Origin: JAGWBD01 sp965220615
GTDB taxonomy: Bacteria > Chloroflexota > Anaerolineae > Aggregatilineales > Phototrophicaceae
NCBI GenBank assembly: GCA_965220615.1
Contig: CBDCQL010000002.1
Location: forward strand, 1,674,001-1,738,000
Length of the DNA stretch: 64,000 bases
Direction: 5' to 3'
How positions within the stretch are numbered: the first letter of the stretch is position 1; every line of letters starts with the position of its first letter. The notes beneath the pieces were generated by a model. It was not told the origin of the DNA and did not search any database. It saw only the letters and a program-made list of their open reading frames with translations. Shown here in pieces: positions 54,901-63,094 of the stretch. Both the position numbers and the translations under genes were made by a program.

Positions 54901-55110
54901 AATGGCGGCGCCGTCCCGAGCCGGTGCGAGCAGACTCTGGCGCAGGAACCGTTCCTGCGTCCGATTTGGGGTCAACAACCAGGTTTCCTGCCAGTCCGGC
55001 TTCTCCAGGATTTCGCGAAGCCTTTGCAGCACCTGGTCGGTCTTGTCGGCGCCGGGCGGCGCCAGCAGGATGGTCGTGCTTGCCCCTGACCGGGTCGACG
55101 TCGTCTGCAT
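51904..55110 (-). CDS. addB: ATP-dependent helicase/nuclease subunit B
   Basis: A 1068-residue AddB. The N-terminal P-loop is degraded (APPGADKT), as in AddB proteins that scan rather than unwind. The C-terminal nuclease has LRGYIDRMD and VVDYKSG. Cysteines for the iron-sulfur staple are the first in LGACRYRF and a late group CVRYCEFWQLC; that group is C-x3-C-x5-C, one residue longer than the common C-x2-C-x5-C. It precedes addA with translational overlap. Confidence 0.9.
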   Translation of the reverse strand: MQTTSTRSGASTTILLAPPGADKTDQVLQRLREILEKPDWQETWLLTPNRTQERFLRQSLLAPARDGAAIFNVRFLRFHDLAATLCALTGRPARVLRGQERQVLLRHLLEDMAQGGELGVFSQAADTGGMLHAILGFIDELRANLVSPEKFAGAAQGSRELELAAIARRYETALQGRNVQDRTGSLAHAAEALSDPALQNQLARIANLIVDGFDGFTPLQASLLMQVAAGVGSAIITLPAAPGREETVGAGFRRALDLLGEHSPRPIRIEAPPVISGRRKAGLQELTTCLFTDRPASRQQQGCLHLLEAPGPEKEALAITRRIKGLLLETDARPEDCLVVLRAWSQYAGPLRAAAREHGVLLAFARGEPLIDQPVIRHLLELLDLSVDDFPLQETLDLLRAPCFRVPGLDQEQVTALERIGRKHRVNGGRDAWLAALDASCVEGSEDIAQALGCFMEAVTPPAEVGSTGLWRWLRGLCGLDPQAEPDLYSLDMPSCMAVGPFAGSLAGEQASLDAFDSLLKRRTGRNEELPGGESDGQADIDAWLADLREALNRARLQGEEARQGAVLVVEATKARGLEARHVFIPGLSAGIFPGTGAVDPLFLASERVALAERGADPGPGDGGGDDALFLQLSGLARDSMMLTRPAEENGTARQASHLWAAVRDVYPRQHVERVRAAATVPPEQVASTQEALVTLGADSGSKAAAPLRTWLRRERAALLAQVEYAGGVEANRLSWYRAHDRYSGVLADPQLIAWVADELGPQRPWSASQLNDLGACRYRFFAGRLLGLEELWQPEPGLNAMDLGTLNHEILERTYGDLARRGLTIGEENLGEALEALESSARDVFEDVERILDRPPDTLWPWEQQNIRARLEAFVRMDFSGNGPVGKRLPGTGRRSLWQEYRFGFDDRQFTIPLAVDGRQEALRLRGYIDRMDVASGRALVVDYKSGSRAIPTGHLAEGMEVQMLVYLRGAEHLLQGDAEFSLDGGAFLQLRSLKSSGAVSLDDKGRQSLQAAEQRIGENIAAARRGDFRVEPRLPDKENGRCVRYCEFWQLCRVNETRSPGQEAAP

Positions 55111-55171
55111 AAGTCCCTCAACTGACCATCAATGAAGGTAGCGCGCGGCCAGGCGCGGTGCCACGCGCCTC

Positions 55172-55200
55172 TGTTGCGAGCCAGTTTTCCGGCGGTTAAA
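55172..55200 (+). promoter_or_regulatory. Promoter for the glycogen operon
   Basis: TTGCGA at 55172-55177, a 17-base spacer and TAAACT at 55195-55200, 47 bases before glgA. Confidence 0.5.
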
Positions 55201-55247
55201 CTGACTCGTGGAGTCTGTCCCCGGGTCAGGAGTGACAGTGCGCCGAC

Positions 55248-56711
55248 ATGAACGTCTTTTACGCGAGTGCAGAGGTCAGCCCCTTCTCCAGCACGGGAGG
55301 TCTTGCCGAAGTCGCCGGCTCGCTTCCCCTTGCGCTGCGCTCGGCGGAAACAGACGTCCGTGTCATCACACCGCTGTACGGCTTCATTGATTACGCCGGC
55401 CACGGTCTTGTTTACCAGTTCTCATTCCGCTATCCGCATCGAAGCGGCACCCTGGACGTCCACGTCCACGGCGTTTGTCGCGAAGAGGTTCGTCACTACT
55501 TTCTGCAATGCGAGCCATGGTTTGGCGCAGAGGGTACGCTGTATCTTGACCAGGCCAGGGATGCCACACGTTTCATCCTCTTCTGCCAGTTGACGCTGGC
55601 CTGCGCCTGGGAACTCCGCCTGCGAGACAACTGGTTCCCGGACGTCCTGCATGCCAACGACTGGCACTGCGCCCTGATCCCCTTCCTTCTGTCCGTCAGT
55701 CGTTCCAGTCCGGACTGGGCGTCGATGCGTTCGCTGTTGACCATCCACAACCTCGCCTACCAGGGACACGATTCCGGCACTGCGCTGTACTATTGCGGCA
55801 TCCCGACGCGCAGCCAGCCGGACCTTGTCTACCAGGACCTGGATGACAATCTGCTGGCCATCGGAATCGCCAGCGCCGACGCCCTGACCACGGTCAGTCC
55901 CCGCTATGCGGCGGAAATCCAGTCCCCCGAGCAGGGCCGCGGCCTCGATGGCCTGATTCGCACCCGCAGCGCCAGCCTGCATGGCATCCTCAATGGCATT
56001 GATCGCCAACACTACAATCCCGAAACGGATTGCCACGTGGTTGCCAATTACGGCGCCGGGGAGTTCAGCCAGTCCCGTTGCATCAATCGCAGGGACCTGC
56101 AGCGCAGGCAAGGGCTGGACCGCGAACGCAAGGTCCCGCTGGTGGCCATGGTGGGGCGCCTGGACGTGCAGAAGGGCCTGCATCTGGCCCTGCCGGTCAT
56201 GCGACGCCTGCTGACCCGTGACGCCCTGCAGTTCATCAGCCTGGGCAGCGGCGATCCCCGCTTTCATCATGAGCTGGCCTTGATGGCCGGCCAGTGGCCC
56301 GAGCGCGTAGCGGTCCAGCACGATTTTGACAGCGCCCTTGCCAGTCAAATCTACTCCGGTTCGGACCTCTTCCTGATGCCCAGTCTCTTCGAGCCCTGTG
56401 GCATTGGTCAGTTGCTGGCCATGCGTTATGGTTCCCTGCCCCTGGTGCGCAAGACAGGGGGTCTGGCCGATACGGTGGTGAACTACGACGACGGCCGTGG
56501 CTCCCGCGGCACCGGCTTCGTATTCGGCTGGAGTGAGACCGAGGCCCTGGCGCACACGCTGGAATGGGCCATCAGGACCTGGCACAACCGTCCCGCGGCC
56601 TGGCGGCGTATGCAGGAGCGCGCCATGAAGCAGGACTTCGGCTGGGACAAGAGCGCCCGTGCCACGAATGAACTCTATCGCGACGTTCTCATTAGCGAGG
56701 CCCACCTGTGA
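55248..56711 (+). CDS. glgA: Glycogen synthase GlgA
   Basis: A 487-residue GT5 enzyme adding glucose from ADP-glucose to alpha-1,4-glucan. Conserved parts are the N-terminal STGGLAEVAGSLP, DWHCALIPFLL, GRLDVQKGL and the nucleotide-sugar site SLFEPCGIGQLLAMRYG. The usual KTGGL lysine is replaced by serine (S17 region, SSTGGL), although this lysine normally contacts ADP-glucose. It is first in glgA-glgC-glgP. The stop overlaps glgC (GTGA). Confidence 0.93.
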   Translation: MNVFYASAEVSPFSSTGGLAEVAGSLPLALRSAETDVRVITPLYGFIDYAGHGLVYQFSFRYPHRSGTLDVHVHGVCREEVRHYFLQCEPWFGAEGTLYLDQARDATRFILFCQLTLACAWELRLRDNWFPDVLHANDWHCALIPFLLSVSRSSPDWASMRSLLTIHNLAYQGHDSGTALYYCGIPTRSQPDLVYQDLDDNLLAIGIASADALTTVSPRYAAEIQSPEQGRGLDGLIRTRSASLHGILNGIDRQHYNPETDCHVVANYGAGEFSQSRCINRRDLQRRQGLDRERKVPLVAMVGRLDVQKGLHLALPVMRRLLTRDALQFISLGSGDPRFHHELALMAGQWPERVAVQHDFDSALASQIYSGSDLFLMPSLFEPCGIGQLLAMRYGSLPLVRKTGGLADTVVNYDDGRGSRGTGFVFGWSETEALAHTLEWAIRTWHNRPAAWRRMQERAMKQDFGWDKSARATNELYRDVLISEAHL

Positions 56712-57973
56712 AAATCAAGGCAGTAATCCTTGCCGGTGGCGAAGGCACGCGACTCGCCACCCTGACCCACAAGCGCGCGAAGCCCGCCGTGCCCTTTGCC
56801 GGCAAATACCGCATTATCGACTTCACGCTCAGTAACTGCGTGAACTCCAATATCTTTGACGTTCTCATCCTCACCCAGTATCGACCCCACAGCCTCAACG
56901 ATCACATCCGTCGCGGACGCCCCTGGGACCTGGACCGTTCCTTCACCGGCGGCGTATTGCTGCTGCAACCCTTTCTTGGCCGGCGGGATACCGACTGGTA
57001 CGCCGGCACAGCCGACGCCGTCGCGCAGAACCTGCCCTTCGTGCGACGCGGCAGGCCGGATTACGTCCTCATTCTGTCCGGCGATCACATTTACCAGATG
57101 GACTACGCCGAAATGCTGCAGTTCCACAGCGACAACAACGCCGATGCGACTGTGGCGACCATCCGCGTGCCCCTCGACGAGGCCAGTCGCTACGGCATCG
57201 TGGACGTCGAAGATGACCTGAGTGTGCGAGACTTTGTCGAGAAGCCGCCGAATCCCCCCGGTAACCTCGCCAGCATGGGAGTCTACATTTTCAATTACGA
57301 CGTTCTGGAACGCATGCTGCATCGTGACCACGAACTGGGGGATTCCAGCCACGATTTCGGCAAGGACATCCTGCCGCGCATGCTGATCGAAAAGCAGCGC
57401 GTGTTCGCCTGGCCCTTCGACGGTTACTGGATCGACGTAGGCACCATCGACGCCTACTGGGAAGCCCACATGGACCTGCTGGGGACGCCGCCGTCCCTCA
57501 ACCTCAGCGACCGCACCTGGGTGATTCACACCCGCAGCGAGGAGCGTCCGCCGGTCCTGATCCAGCGTGACGCCACCGTCCGCGACAGCATGATCGCCGA
57601 AGGCGCTGTCGTCTCTTCGGGCGCGCTGGTCGAACGCTCGGTGCTCTCGCCAGGGGTCATCGTTGGTCCGGATTGCGTCGTGCGTGAATCGATCCTGCTT
57701 ACGGACACCTTCGTCGAGGCCGGCGCCATCATCGAACGGGCCATCATCGACAAGATAGCGGTCATTGGCCACAATGCGCGGGTCGGGTCCATTGAGCAGG
57801 TTGGCGACCTGGGGATCACCTGCATTGGCAAGAACACCCAGGTGCCCGCCGGATTAACTGTCGGGCGCTCCTGTATCATTGGCACGGACCTGCAAGGCGG
57901 GGATTTCGAGGCCTTCCCGGACCGCCGCGTACCCGATGGCGAGCGACTGGGATTCCAGCTGGCGCGGCGCTAG
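56708..57973 (+). CDS. glgC: Glucose-1-phosphate adenylyltransferase
   Basis: A 421-residue ADP-glucose pyrophosphorylase making the GlgA donor. Marks are ILAGGEGTRLATLTHKRAKP, the substrate sequence YAGTADAVAQN, ILSGDHIYQMDY and FVEKPPNPP. The C-terminal left-handed beta helix is complete. GTG 56708 overlaps the glgA stop. The early Gly-rich loop has A-T after T-R-L, a small variation from the common R-L-x-P-L-T. Confidence 0.95.
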   Translation: MKIKAVILAGGEGTRLATLTHKRAKPAVPFAGKYRIIDFTLSNCVNSNIFDVLILTQYRPHSLNDHIRRGRPWDLDRSFTGGVLLLQPFLGRRDTDWYAGTADAVAQNLPFVRRGRPDYVLILSGDHIYQMDYAEMLQFHSDNNADATVATIRVPLDEASRYGIVDVEDDLSVRDFVEKPPNPPGNLASMGVYIFNYDVLERMLHRDHELGDSSHDFGKDILPRMLIEKQRVFAWPFDGYWIDVGTIDAYWEAHMDLLGTPPSLNLSDRTWVIHTRSEERPPVLIQRDATVRDSMIAEGAVVSSGALVERSVLSPGVIVGPDCVVRESILLTDTFVEAGAIIERAIIDKIAVIGHNARVGSIEQVGDLGITCIGKNTQVPAGLTVGRSCIIGTDLQGGDFEAFPDRRVPDGERLGFQLARR

Positions 57974-58055
57974 TCCTTCATTTCGGTCAGTAAATGGCCC
58001 CGCTTCCCCGTCCGCTGCATTTCTTTCGCACAATTTCGCCGTCACGGAGTTACCC

Positions 58056-60641
58056 ATGATCAGACCGGTATTCACCGTCAACGTCACCGCCAACCTGCCC
58101 GGCGATCTCGCGCGCCTGCGGGAGCTGGCCTACGACATGCGCTGGTCATGGGACAGCGACTGCCAGGCGTTGTTCCGTCGCCTGGACCCGGACCTGTGGC
58201 GCGAGACCGGGCACAATCCGGTGCAGTTGCTCGGCCTGCTGACCCAGGAGAGGCTCGAAGAGCTGGCTGCTGACGCCAGTTTCCTGGCGCATCTGCAACG
58301 CGTCTGCGCCCGGCGCGATGCGGAAACGGCCCGCACGGACACCTGGTTCGCCCGCAACGCCGGCGACCAGCCCCCCGGCACCTGCATCGCCTACTTCTCC
58401 ATGGAGTACGGCCTGACTGAATCGCTTGGGACCTACTCCGGCGGCCTGGGAATCCTGAGCGGTGACCACCTCAAGAGCGCCAGCGACCTCGGGCTGCCAC
58501 TCGTCGCCATCGGGCTGCTCTACCAGGAGGGTTACTTTCACCAGTACCTCAACGCCGATGGCTGGCAACAGGAATCTTACCCGATCAATGACCTGGCCAA
58601 CCTGCCCCTCACTCTGGTGCACGATGAACAGGGCATTCCGCTGCGCATCAGCGTGACGCTGCCAGGGCGCGAGCTTTACGCAGCCGTCTGGCGCGTACAG
58701 GTGGGACGCGTCCAGCTCTTTCTGCTGGATTCAAACATTCCGGAGAACCCCTTGCCGGAAGACCGCAACCTGACCGACCGCCTGTATGGCGGTGACCGGC
58801 GCACGCGCATTCGTCAGGAGATCCTGATGGGCATCGGCGGCATACGCGCGCTGGACGCCCTGGGGCTGCGGCCCGGCATTTGCCACATGAATGAAGGGCA
58901 CTCCGCCTTTCTCGCCCTTGAGCGCATCCGCCAGTTGCAACACGAGAAGAGTCTGAGCTTCACCCAGGCGCAGGAGATCACCCGCGCCGGCAACGTCTTC
59001 ACGACGCACACACCCGTCCCCGCCGGCCTGGAGCGATTTGAGTTTGACCTGATCGACGAGCACTTTGGCGACTACAGCCGCGAACTGGGTCTCTCACGTG
59101 AGGAGTTCCTGAACCTCGGTCGCGAACACGTCGGCGACCATGAGATGTTTTCCATGCCGGTGCTGGCCATGCGCCTCAGCAGCGGCACCAACGGCGTCTC
59201 GAAGTTGCATGCCTGGGTTTCACGCGGGATGTGGGGGTCGCTCTACCCCAACACGCCGCTTGATGAAGTGCCCGTCCACAGCGTCACCAACGGCGTCCAC
59301 ATTCAGAGCTGGATCAGCGACGAGATTGCGGAGCTCTTCGATCACTATCTGGACCCGGCCTGGCGCGAGGAAGACGGGCGGCCTGCCCTGTGGACGGCAG
59401 TCGACGACATTCCCGACGACGAACTTTGGCGCGTCCATGAACGCAGTCGGCGTCAACTTATCGCCTTTGCCCGCGAACGCCTCCACCAGCAGTTGCTACG
59501 GCGCGGATTTGCGCGCAGCGAAGCCGATGCCAGCAGCCGCGTACTCAACCCGCGGGCGCTGACCATCGGTTTCGCCCGGCGTTTCGCCACCTACAAGCGC
59601 GCAACGTTGATCTTTCGCGATCTGCCGCGGCTCAAGCGCATCGTCAGCGACCCGCAACGGCCCGTACAATTCATTTTTGCGGGCAAGGCGCACCCGCACG
59701 ACGACGGCGGCAAGGAGTTCATCAGGCAGATCATCCACATGGCCCAGGACTCCGAATTGCGGCCGCACATCGTCTTTCTGCAAAACTACGACATGCACAT
59801 CGCCAGGCAACTGGTGCAGGGCGTGGATATCTGGCTCAACAATCCGCGCCGGCCACAGGAAGCCAGTGGCACCAGCGGCATGAAGTGCATCTACAACGCT
59901 GGCCTCAACTGCAGCATCTTGGACGGCTGGTGGGATGAGGGCTATGCGCCCGAGTTCGGCTGGGCCATCGGCAATGGAGAGGAATATCCGCCGCACGAAG
60001 AGGGTCACCAGGACCACGTGGAGAGTCAGGCGCTCTACAACATCCTGGAGAAGGACGTTGTGCCGCTCTTCTACGATCGCGACGAGGACAACCTGCCGCA
60101 GGAGTGGATGCGGCACGTGAAGGCCTCCATGCGACAACTGGCGCCGCGCTTCAGTTCACACCGCATGGTGCAGGAATACTGCGATCTTTTTTATCTGCCA
60201 TCCCTGCAACGGGTGCAACGCATGTACGCCGACAACCTGCAACAAGGGCTGGACTTCAGCGCCTGGCGCGCCAGACTTGAACAATTCTGGCACGAGATTC
60301 GCATCGAGTCGCTGGAATTCAGTCATGCGCAACTCGTGGTCGGCGCGTCATTTGACGTGAAAGCCAGAGTCCACCTGGGCCGCTTCAGCCCGGCTGACCT
60401 GCGCGTCCAGCTGTATTCCGGCAAGCTGAACACCCAGCGCGAACTGGGGGCGCACGCCGGCGATGCCGTAGACATGCACCCGGTTGGTGAGCGGGAAAAC
60501 GGAACCTGGATGTTTCAGGCCCGCTACGCCTATCACGTGGGCGGGGAGCGGGGCCTCTCCGCGCGCGTGTTGCCAAGGCACGAACTGTTGCCGGACCAGA
60601 TTCACCCGGGGCTGATCACCTGGGCGCAGCCTTCGTCCTGA
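58056..60641 (+). CDS. glgP: Alpha-glucan phosphorylase
   Basis: An 861-residue GT35 phosphorylase of the type with an N-terminal DUF3417 domain (about 10-115, LRELAYDMRWSWDSDCQALF). It releases glucose 1-phosphate. The PLP-binding lysine is in GTSGMKCIYNAG, and phosphate and sugar sites include FARRFATYKRA and IQNYDMHIARQL-like sequence (FLQNYDMHIARQ). ATG 58056 has ACGGAG upstream. It follows glgC by 82 bases. No branching or debranching enzyme gene is in view. Confidence 0.94.
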   Translation: MIRPVFTVNVTANLPGDLARLRELAYDMRWSWDSDCQALFRRLDPDLWRETGHNPVQLLGLLTQERLEELAADASFLAHLQRVCARRDAETARTDTWFARNAGDQPPGTCIAYFSMEYGLTESLGTYSGGLGILSGDHLKSASDLGLPLVAIGLLYQEGYFHQYLNADGWQQESYPINDLANLPLTLVHDEQGIPLRISVTLPGRELYAAVWRVQVGRVQLFLLDSNIPENPLPEDRNLTDRLYGGDRRTRIRQEILMGIGGIRALDALGLRPGICHMNEGHSAFLALERIRQLQHEKSLSFTQAQEITRAGNVFTTHTPVPAGLERFEFDLIDEHFGDYSRELGLSREEFLNLGREHVGDHEMFSMPVLAMRLSSGTNGVSKLHAWVSRGMWGSLYPNTPLDEVPVHSVTNGVHIQSWISDEIAELFDHYLDPAWREEDGRPALWTAVDDIPDDELWRVHERSRRQLIAFARERLHQQLLRRGFARSEADASSRVLNPRALTIGFARRFATYKRATLIFRDLPRLKRIVSDPQRPVQFIFAGKAHPHDDGGKEFIRQIIHMAQDSELRPHIVFLQNYDMHIARQLVQGVDIWLNNPRRPQEASGTSGMKCIYNAGLNCSILDGWWDEGYAPEFGWAIGNGEEYPPHEEGHQDHVESQALYNILEKDVVPLFYDRDEDNLPQEWMRHVKASMRQLAPRFSSHRMVQEYCDLFYLPSLQRVQRMYADNLQQGLDFSAWRARLEQFWHEIRIESLEFSHAQLVVGASFDVKARVHLGRFSPADLRVQLYSGKLNTQRELGAHAGDAVDMHPVGERENGTWMFQARYAYHVGGERGLSARVLPRHELLPDQIHPGLITWAQPSS

Positions 60642-60647
60642 CGGATT

Positions 60648-61895
60648 TCAGCCCTGCAGCAGTCCCGGCAGTTCCCGCAAGCGCGGCATGCGCCCGGCGA
60701 GCAGCGTCTGCACGCGAAAAAGTCGCCCGGCCAGCCACATCAGGGCCAGGCTGCACAGCAGCAGCAGCACAATGCCGAGCGCGATCTGCCAGGCGGGTAC
60801 GGCGCCGATGAGTACGCGCTGCAGCATCGCCAGCGGCGCGGTGAGGGGAAAGAGACTGAGGGCCAGCACCAGCGGACTATCCGGAGCCTCGATGAACGCC
60901 GTGCTCACCCACAGGGGTATGACGGCGGGGAGGGTAAAGACCACGGCGTACTGCGGTCCCTCGCGCATTGAGGCCGACAGCGCGCCCAGGATGCCGTAGG
61001 CGCTGGCGAACAGCAGGTAGGCCAGCACGAAATAGACCAGCATCAGCGGCAAGGCGCCCTCCGGCAGGACGAATTGTGCCAGGGCGGCAAACGCGCCCTG
61101 CAGGGGCAGGCGTTGCAAAACCAGCAATATGCCCGCCAGCCAGAAGAGCAATTGCATCAGGCCGAGCGTCCCGTAGGCCAACACCTTGCCGGCAAACAGC
61201 TGTCCGGGTTGCAGGGTGGAGAGCAGGATCTCGATGACCCGCGTCTCCTTTTCCTCGATGACGCCCTGCAGCAGGTAACCGCTGGTCATGAACAGGCTGA
61301 ACATCAGGGCCATGACGAATGGGTAAATCACCAGCAGAGCCAGTTCATCATTCGCCCGGCCAGGGCCCGACCCTCTGGCCGATTCTGCTTCCTGCTCACG
61401 CACGACGTTCAGCCGCAGGGGCCGCTCCAGGCGCGCCAGCAGGCTGGAATCCAGCTCGTCGGCCAGCGACGTCAGGATGTGCCTGCGAATCACGCCGCGA
61501 CTCATCTCGCTCAGGTTCAGGGACGGCATCACCTGATAGACGACACCCCGTTGCAGGTAGTCGCCGGGGATATGATACCAGCTGCTGATGTCGCCGCGCT
61601 CAAGGGCCTGCGACGCCGTCGCTTCATCCGCGAACAGCTGCAAGTCGCCAGCGCCGGGAAACAGCCCGGTCTCATCCACCAGGCCGCGCCGGCCGCCGCC
61701 GGAAGTTCCCAGGCCCAGAGCAGTGAATCCGGGCAGGTTCACGCCGGGCAAAGCGCCGCCCCGATTCAACCCCTGCGCCCCCTCGAGAACCAGCAGGGCC
61801 AGCAACGGGACGGCAATGGCCGCCAGTTGCCAGGTGCGCCGTCGCAGATTGCGCCGCAACTCGAAGCGAAACACCTGCCAGACCGGCCCGATCAT
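60648..61895 (-). CDS. ABC-2 type permease (NatB-like), second subunit
   Basis: A 415-residue permease of the NatB/YhaP group. One N-terminal helix is followed by a large extracytoplasmic domain (about 45-180) and six further helices. The diagnostic helix-loop EEKETRVIEILLSTLQPGQLFAGK is near residue 210. ATG 61895 overlaps the previous stop (ATGA). It probably forms a heterodimer with the next gene and exports an ion, drug or peptide; the substrate is unknown. Confidence 0.87.
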   Translation of the reverse strand: MIGPVWQVFRFELRRNLRRRTWQLAAIAVPLLALLVLEGAQGLNRGGALPGVNLPGFTALGLGTSGGGRRGLVDETGLFPGAGDLQLFADEATASQALERGDISSWYHIPGDYLQRGVVYQVMPSLNLSEMSRGVIRRHILTSLADELDSSLLARLERPLRLNVVREQEAESARGSGPGRANDELALLVIYPFVMALMFSLFMTSGYLLQGVIEEKETRVIEILLSTLQPGQLFAGKVLAYGTLGLMQLLFWLAGILLVLQRLPLQGAFAALAQFVLPEGALPLMLVYFVLAYLLFASAYGILGALSASMREGPQYAVVFTLPAVIPLWVSTAFIEAPDSPLVLALSLFPLTAPLAMLQRVLIGAVPAWQIALGIVLLLLCSLALMWLAGRLFRVQTLLAGRMPRLRELPGLLQG

Positions 61896-63094
61896 GCGCG
61901 TCGCCTGCCCTGTGCCGGGTTGCGCAGCAGGCGCCACAGGCGCCGCAGCGTGGGACGCACGCCGTAGAGCAGTGTTGACCAGCGAAACAGACGCGCCGCC
62001 AGAGGTACGGCAGCGACCAGTGACAGGGTCAGAAGCGTGAGACTCAGCGCCAATTGCCAGGTGGGCAGCGCGCCCATGCCCATGCGGATGATGGCGGTGA
62101 GGGGCGCCGTCAGGGGGAAGAGCGTCAGCGCCATACTGATCGTTCCATGAGGGTCGCCGAGCAGCACGGCGTAGGCGATAAAGGGTACTACCGTGACCAG
62201 GGTCAGGCCACCTGCCAGTTGACGGCTCTCCTGCTCGCTGTCGCTGATGGAACCGATGCTGACGAAAATCGTGGCGTTCAGAAAATAGCTGAGCAGGAAG
62301 TAAAGCAGCGTGACAAGCAGAACATCCGCCGGCACTTCGAAGGCGGCGACAACTGGCAAGTCCGGCCCCATGGTGCGGGCGACCAACGCCGCGCCCAGCC
62401 AGACGGCAAGTTGCGTCAGGCCAACGCAGGCCGGACCCAGCATTTTCCCCAGCATCAGTTGCAGGGGCGAAATGCTGGTGACCAGAATCTCCAGCACCCG
62501 GCTGCCCTTCTCCTCCACAAGACTGGCGATGAGATAGCCGCTTGTCGTCTGCATCGCGACGAAAAAGGCGAGGGCGTAAAGGAACTGGACGAGGAACACG
62601 CCACCCGCATCGCTGGCGCCGAGGTCCATACCCGAAGCTCGAACGCGCAGTTCCACCGGCTGCGCCAGGCGGGCGGGCGGCAGGCGACTGCCGGCCTGCG
62701 TTGCAAGGTTCTCGCGCAGGAAAGCGGCCATGGAGTCTTCCAGCGCTTCACTGTCCGGCAGGCGCGTGTACAGCGTGACCCCGCCGCTGTCGAGATAGTC
62801 CGCCTGGATCAGAAACCAGGAGTCCAGCTGCCCCTCTTCCCAGGCGGCGCGAGCCAGCGAATCCGATTCAAATGGCCGAAAGGGGTCCGGCCGCCCGATC
62901 ACGCCCGCCAGGTCGACGAAGCCGGTCTCGCCAGGCAGGGTGGAGCTGGCGGGGCCGGCGCCGTCGATGGCCTCAAACACGACCGTGATCAGCAGCAGCG
63001 CTATCAACGGGACGCCGAAAGTGGCGAACAGGAACCCCTTGCTGCGCAGGACTGTGAGATACTCGCGTCGCGCCACCAGCAGGGCCAGTCGCAT
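61892..63094 (-). CDS. ABC-2 type permease (NatB-like), first subunit
   Basis: A 400-residue permease with the same build as its neighbour and the motif EEKGSRVLEILVTSISPLQL. The N-terminus VARREYLTVLRSKGFLFATF is typical. Large outer domain at about 40-175, then six helices. ATG 63094 overlaps the ATPase stop (TGATG); a GTG three bases earlier is also possible. The duplicated permease suggests a heterodimeric exporter. Confidence 0.87.
   Translation of the reverse strand: MRLALLVARREYLTVLRSKGFLFATFGVPLIALLLITVVFEAIDGAGPASSTLPGETGFVDLAGVIGRPDPFRPFESDSLARAAWEEGQLDSWFLIQADYLDSGGVTLYTRLPDSEALEDSMAAFLRENLATQAGSRLPPARLAQPVELRVRASGMDLGASDAGGVFLVQFLYALAFFVAMQTTSGYLIASLVEEKGSRVLEILVTSISPLQLMLGKMLGPACVGLTQLAVWLGAALVARTMGPDLPVVAAFEVPADVLLVTLLYFLLSYFLNATIFVSIGSISDSEQESRQLAGGLTLVTVVPFIAYAVLLGDPHGTISMALTLFPLTAPLTAIIRMGMGALPTWQLALSLTLLTLSLVAAVPLAARLFRWSTLLYGVRPTLRRLWRLLRNPAQGRRRA

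Noticed and set aside
55149..55168. Seven-bp hairpin (AGGCGCG/CGCGCCT) between addB and glgA as a terminator
   Set aside because: No T run follows on either strand and it lies between divergent genes, where no terminator is expected.
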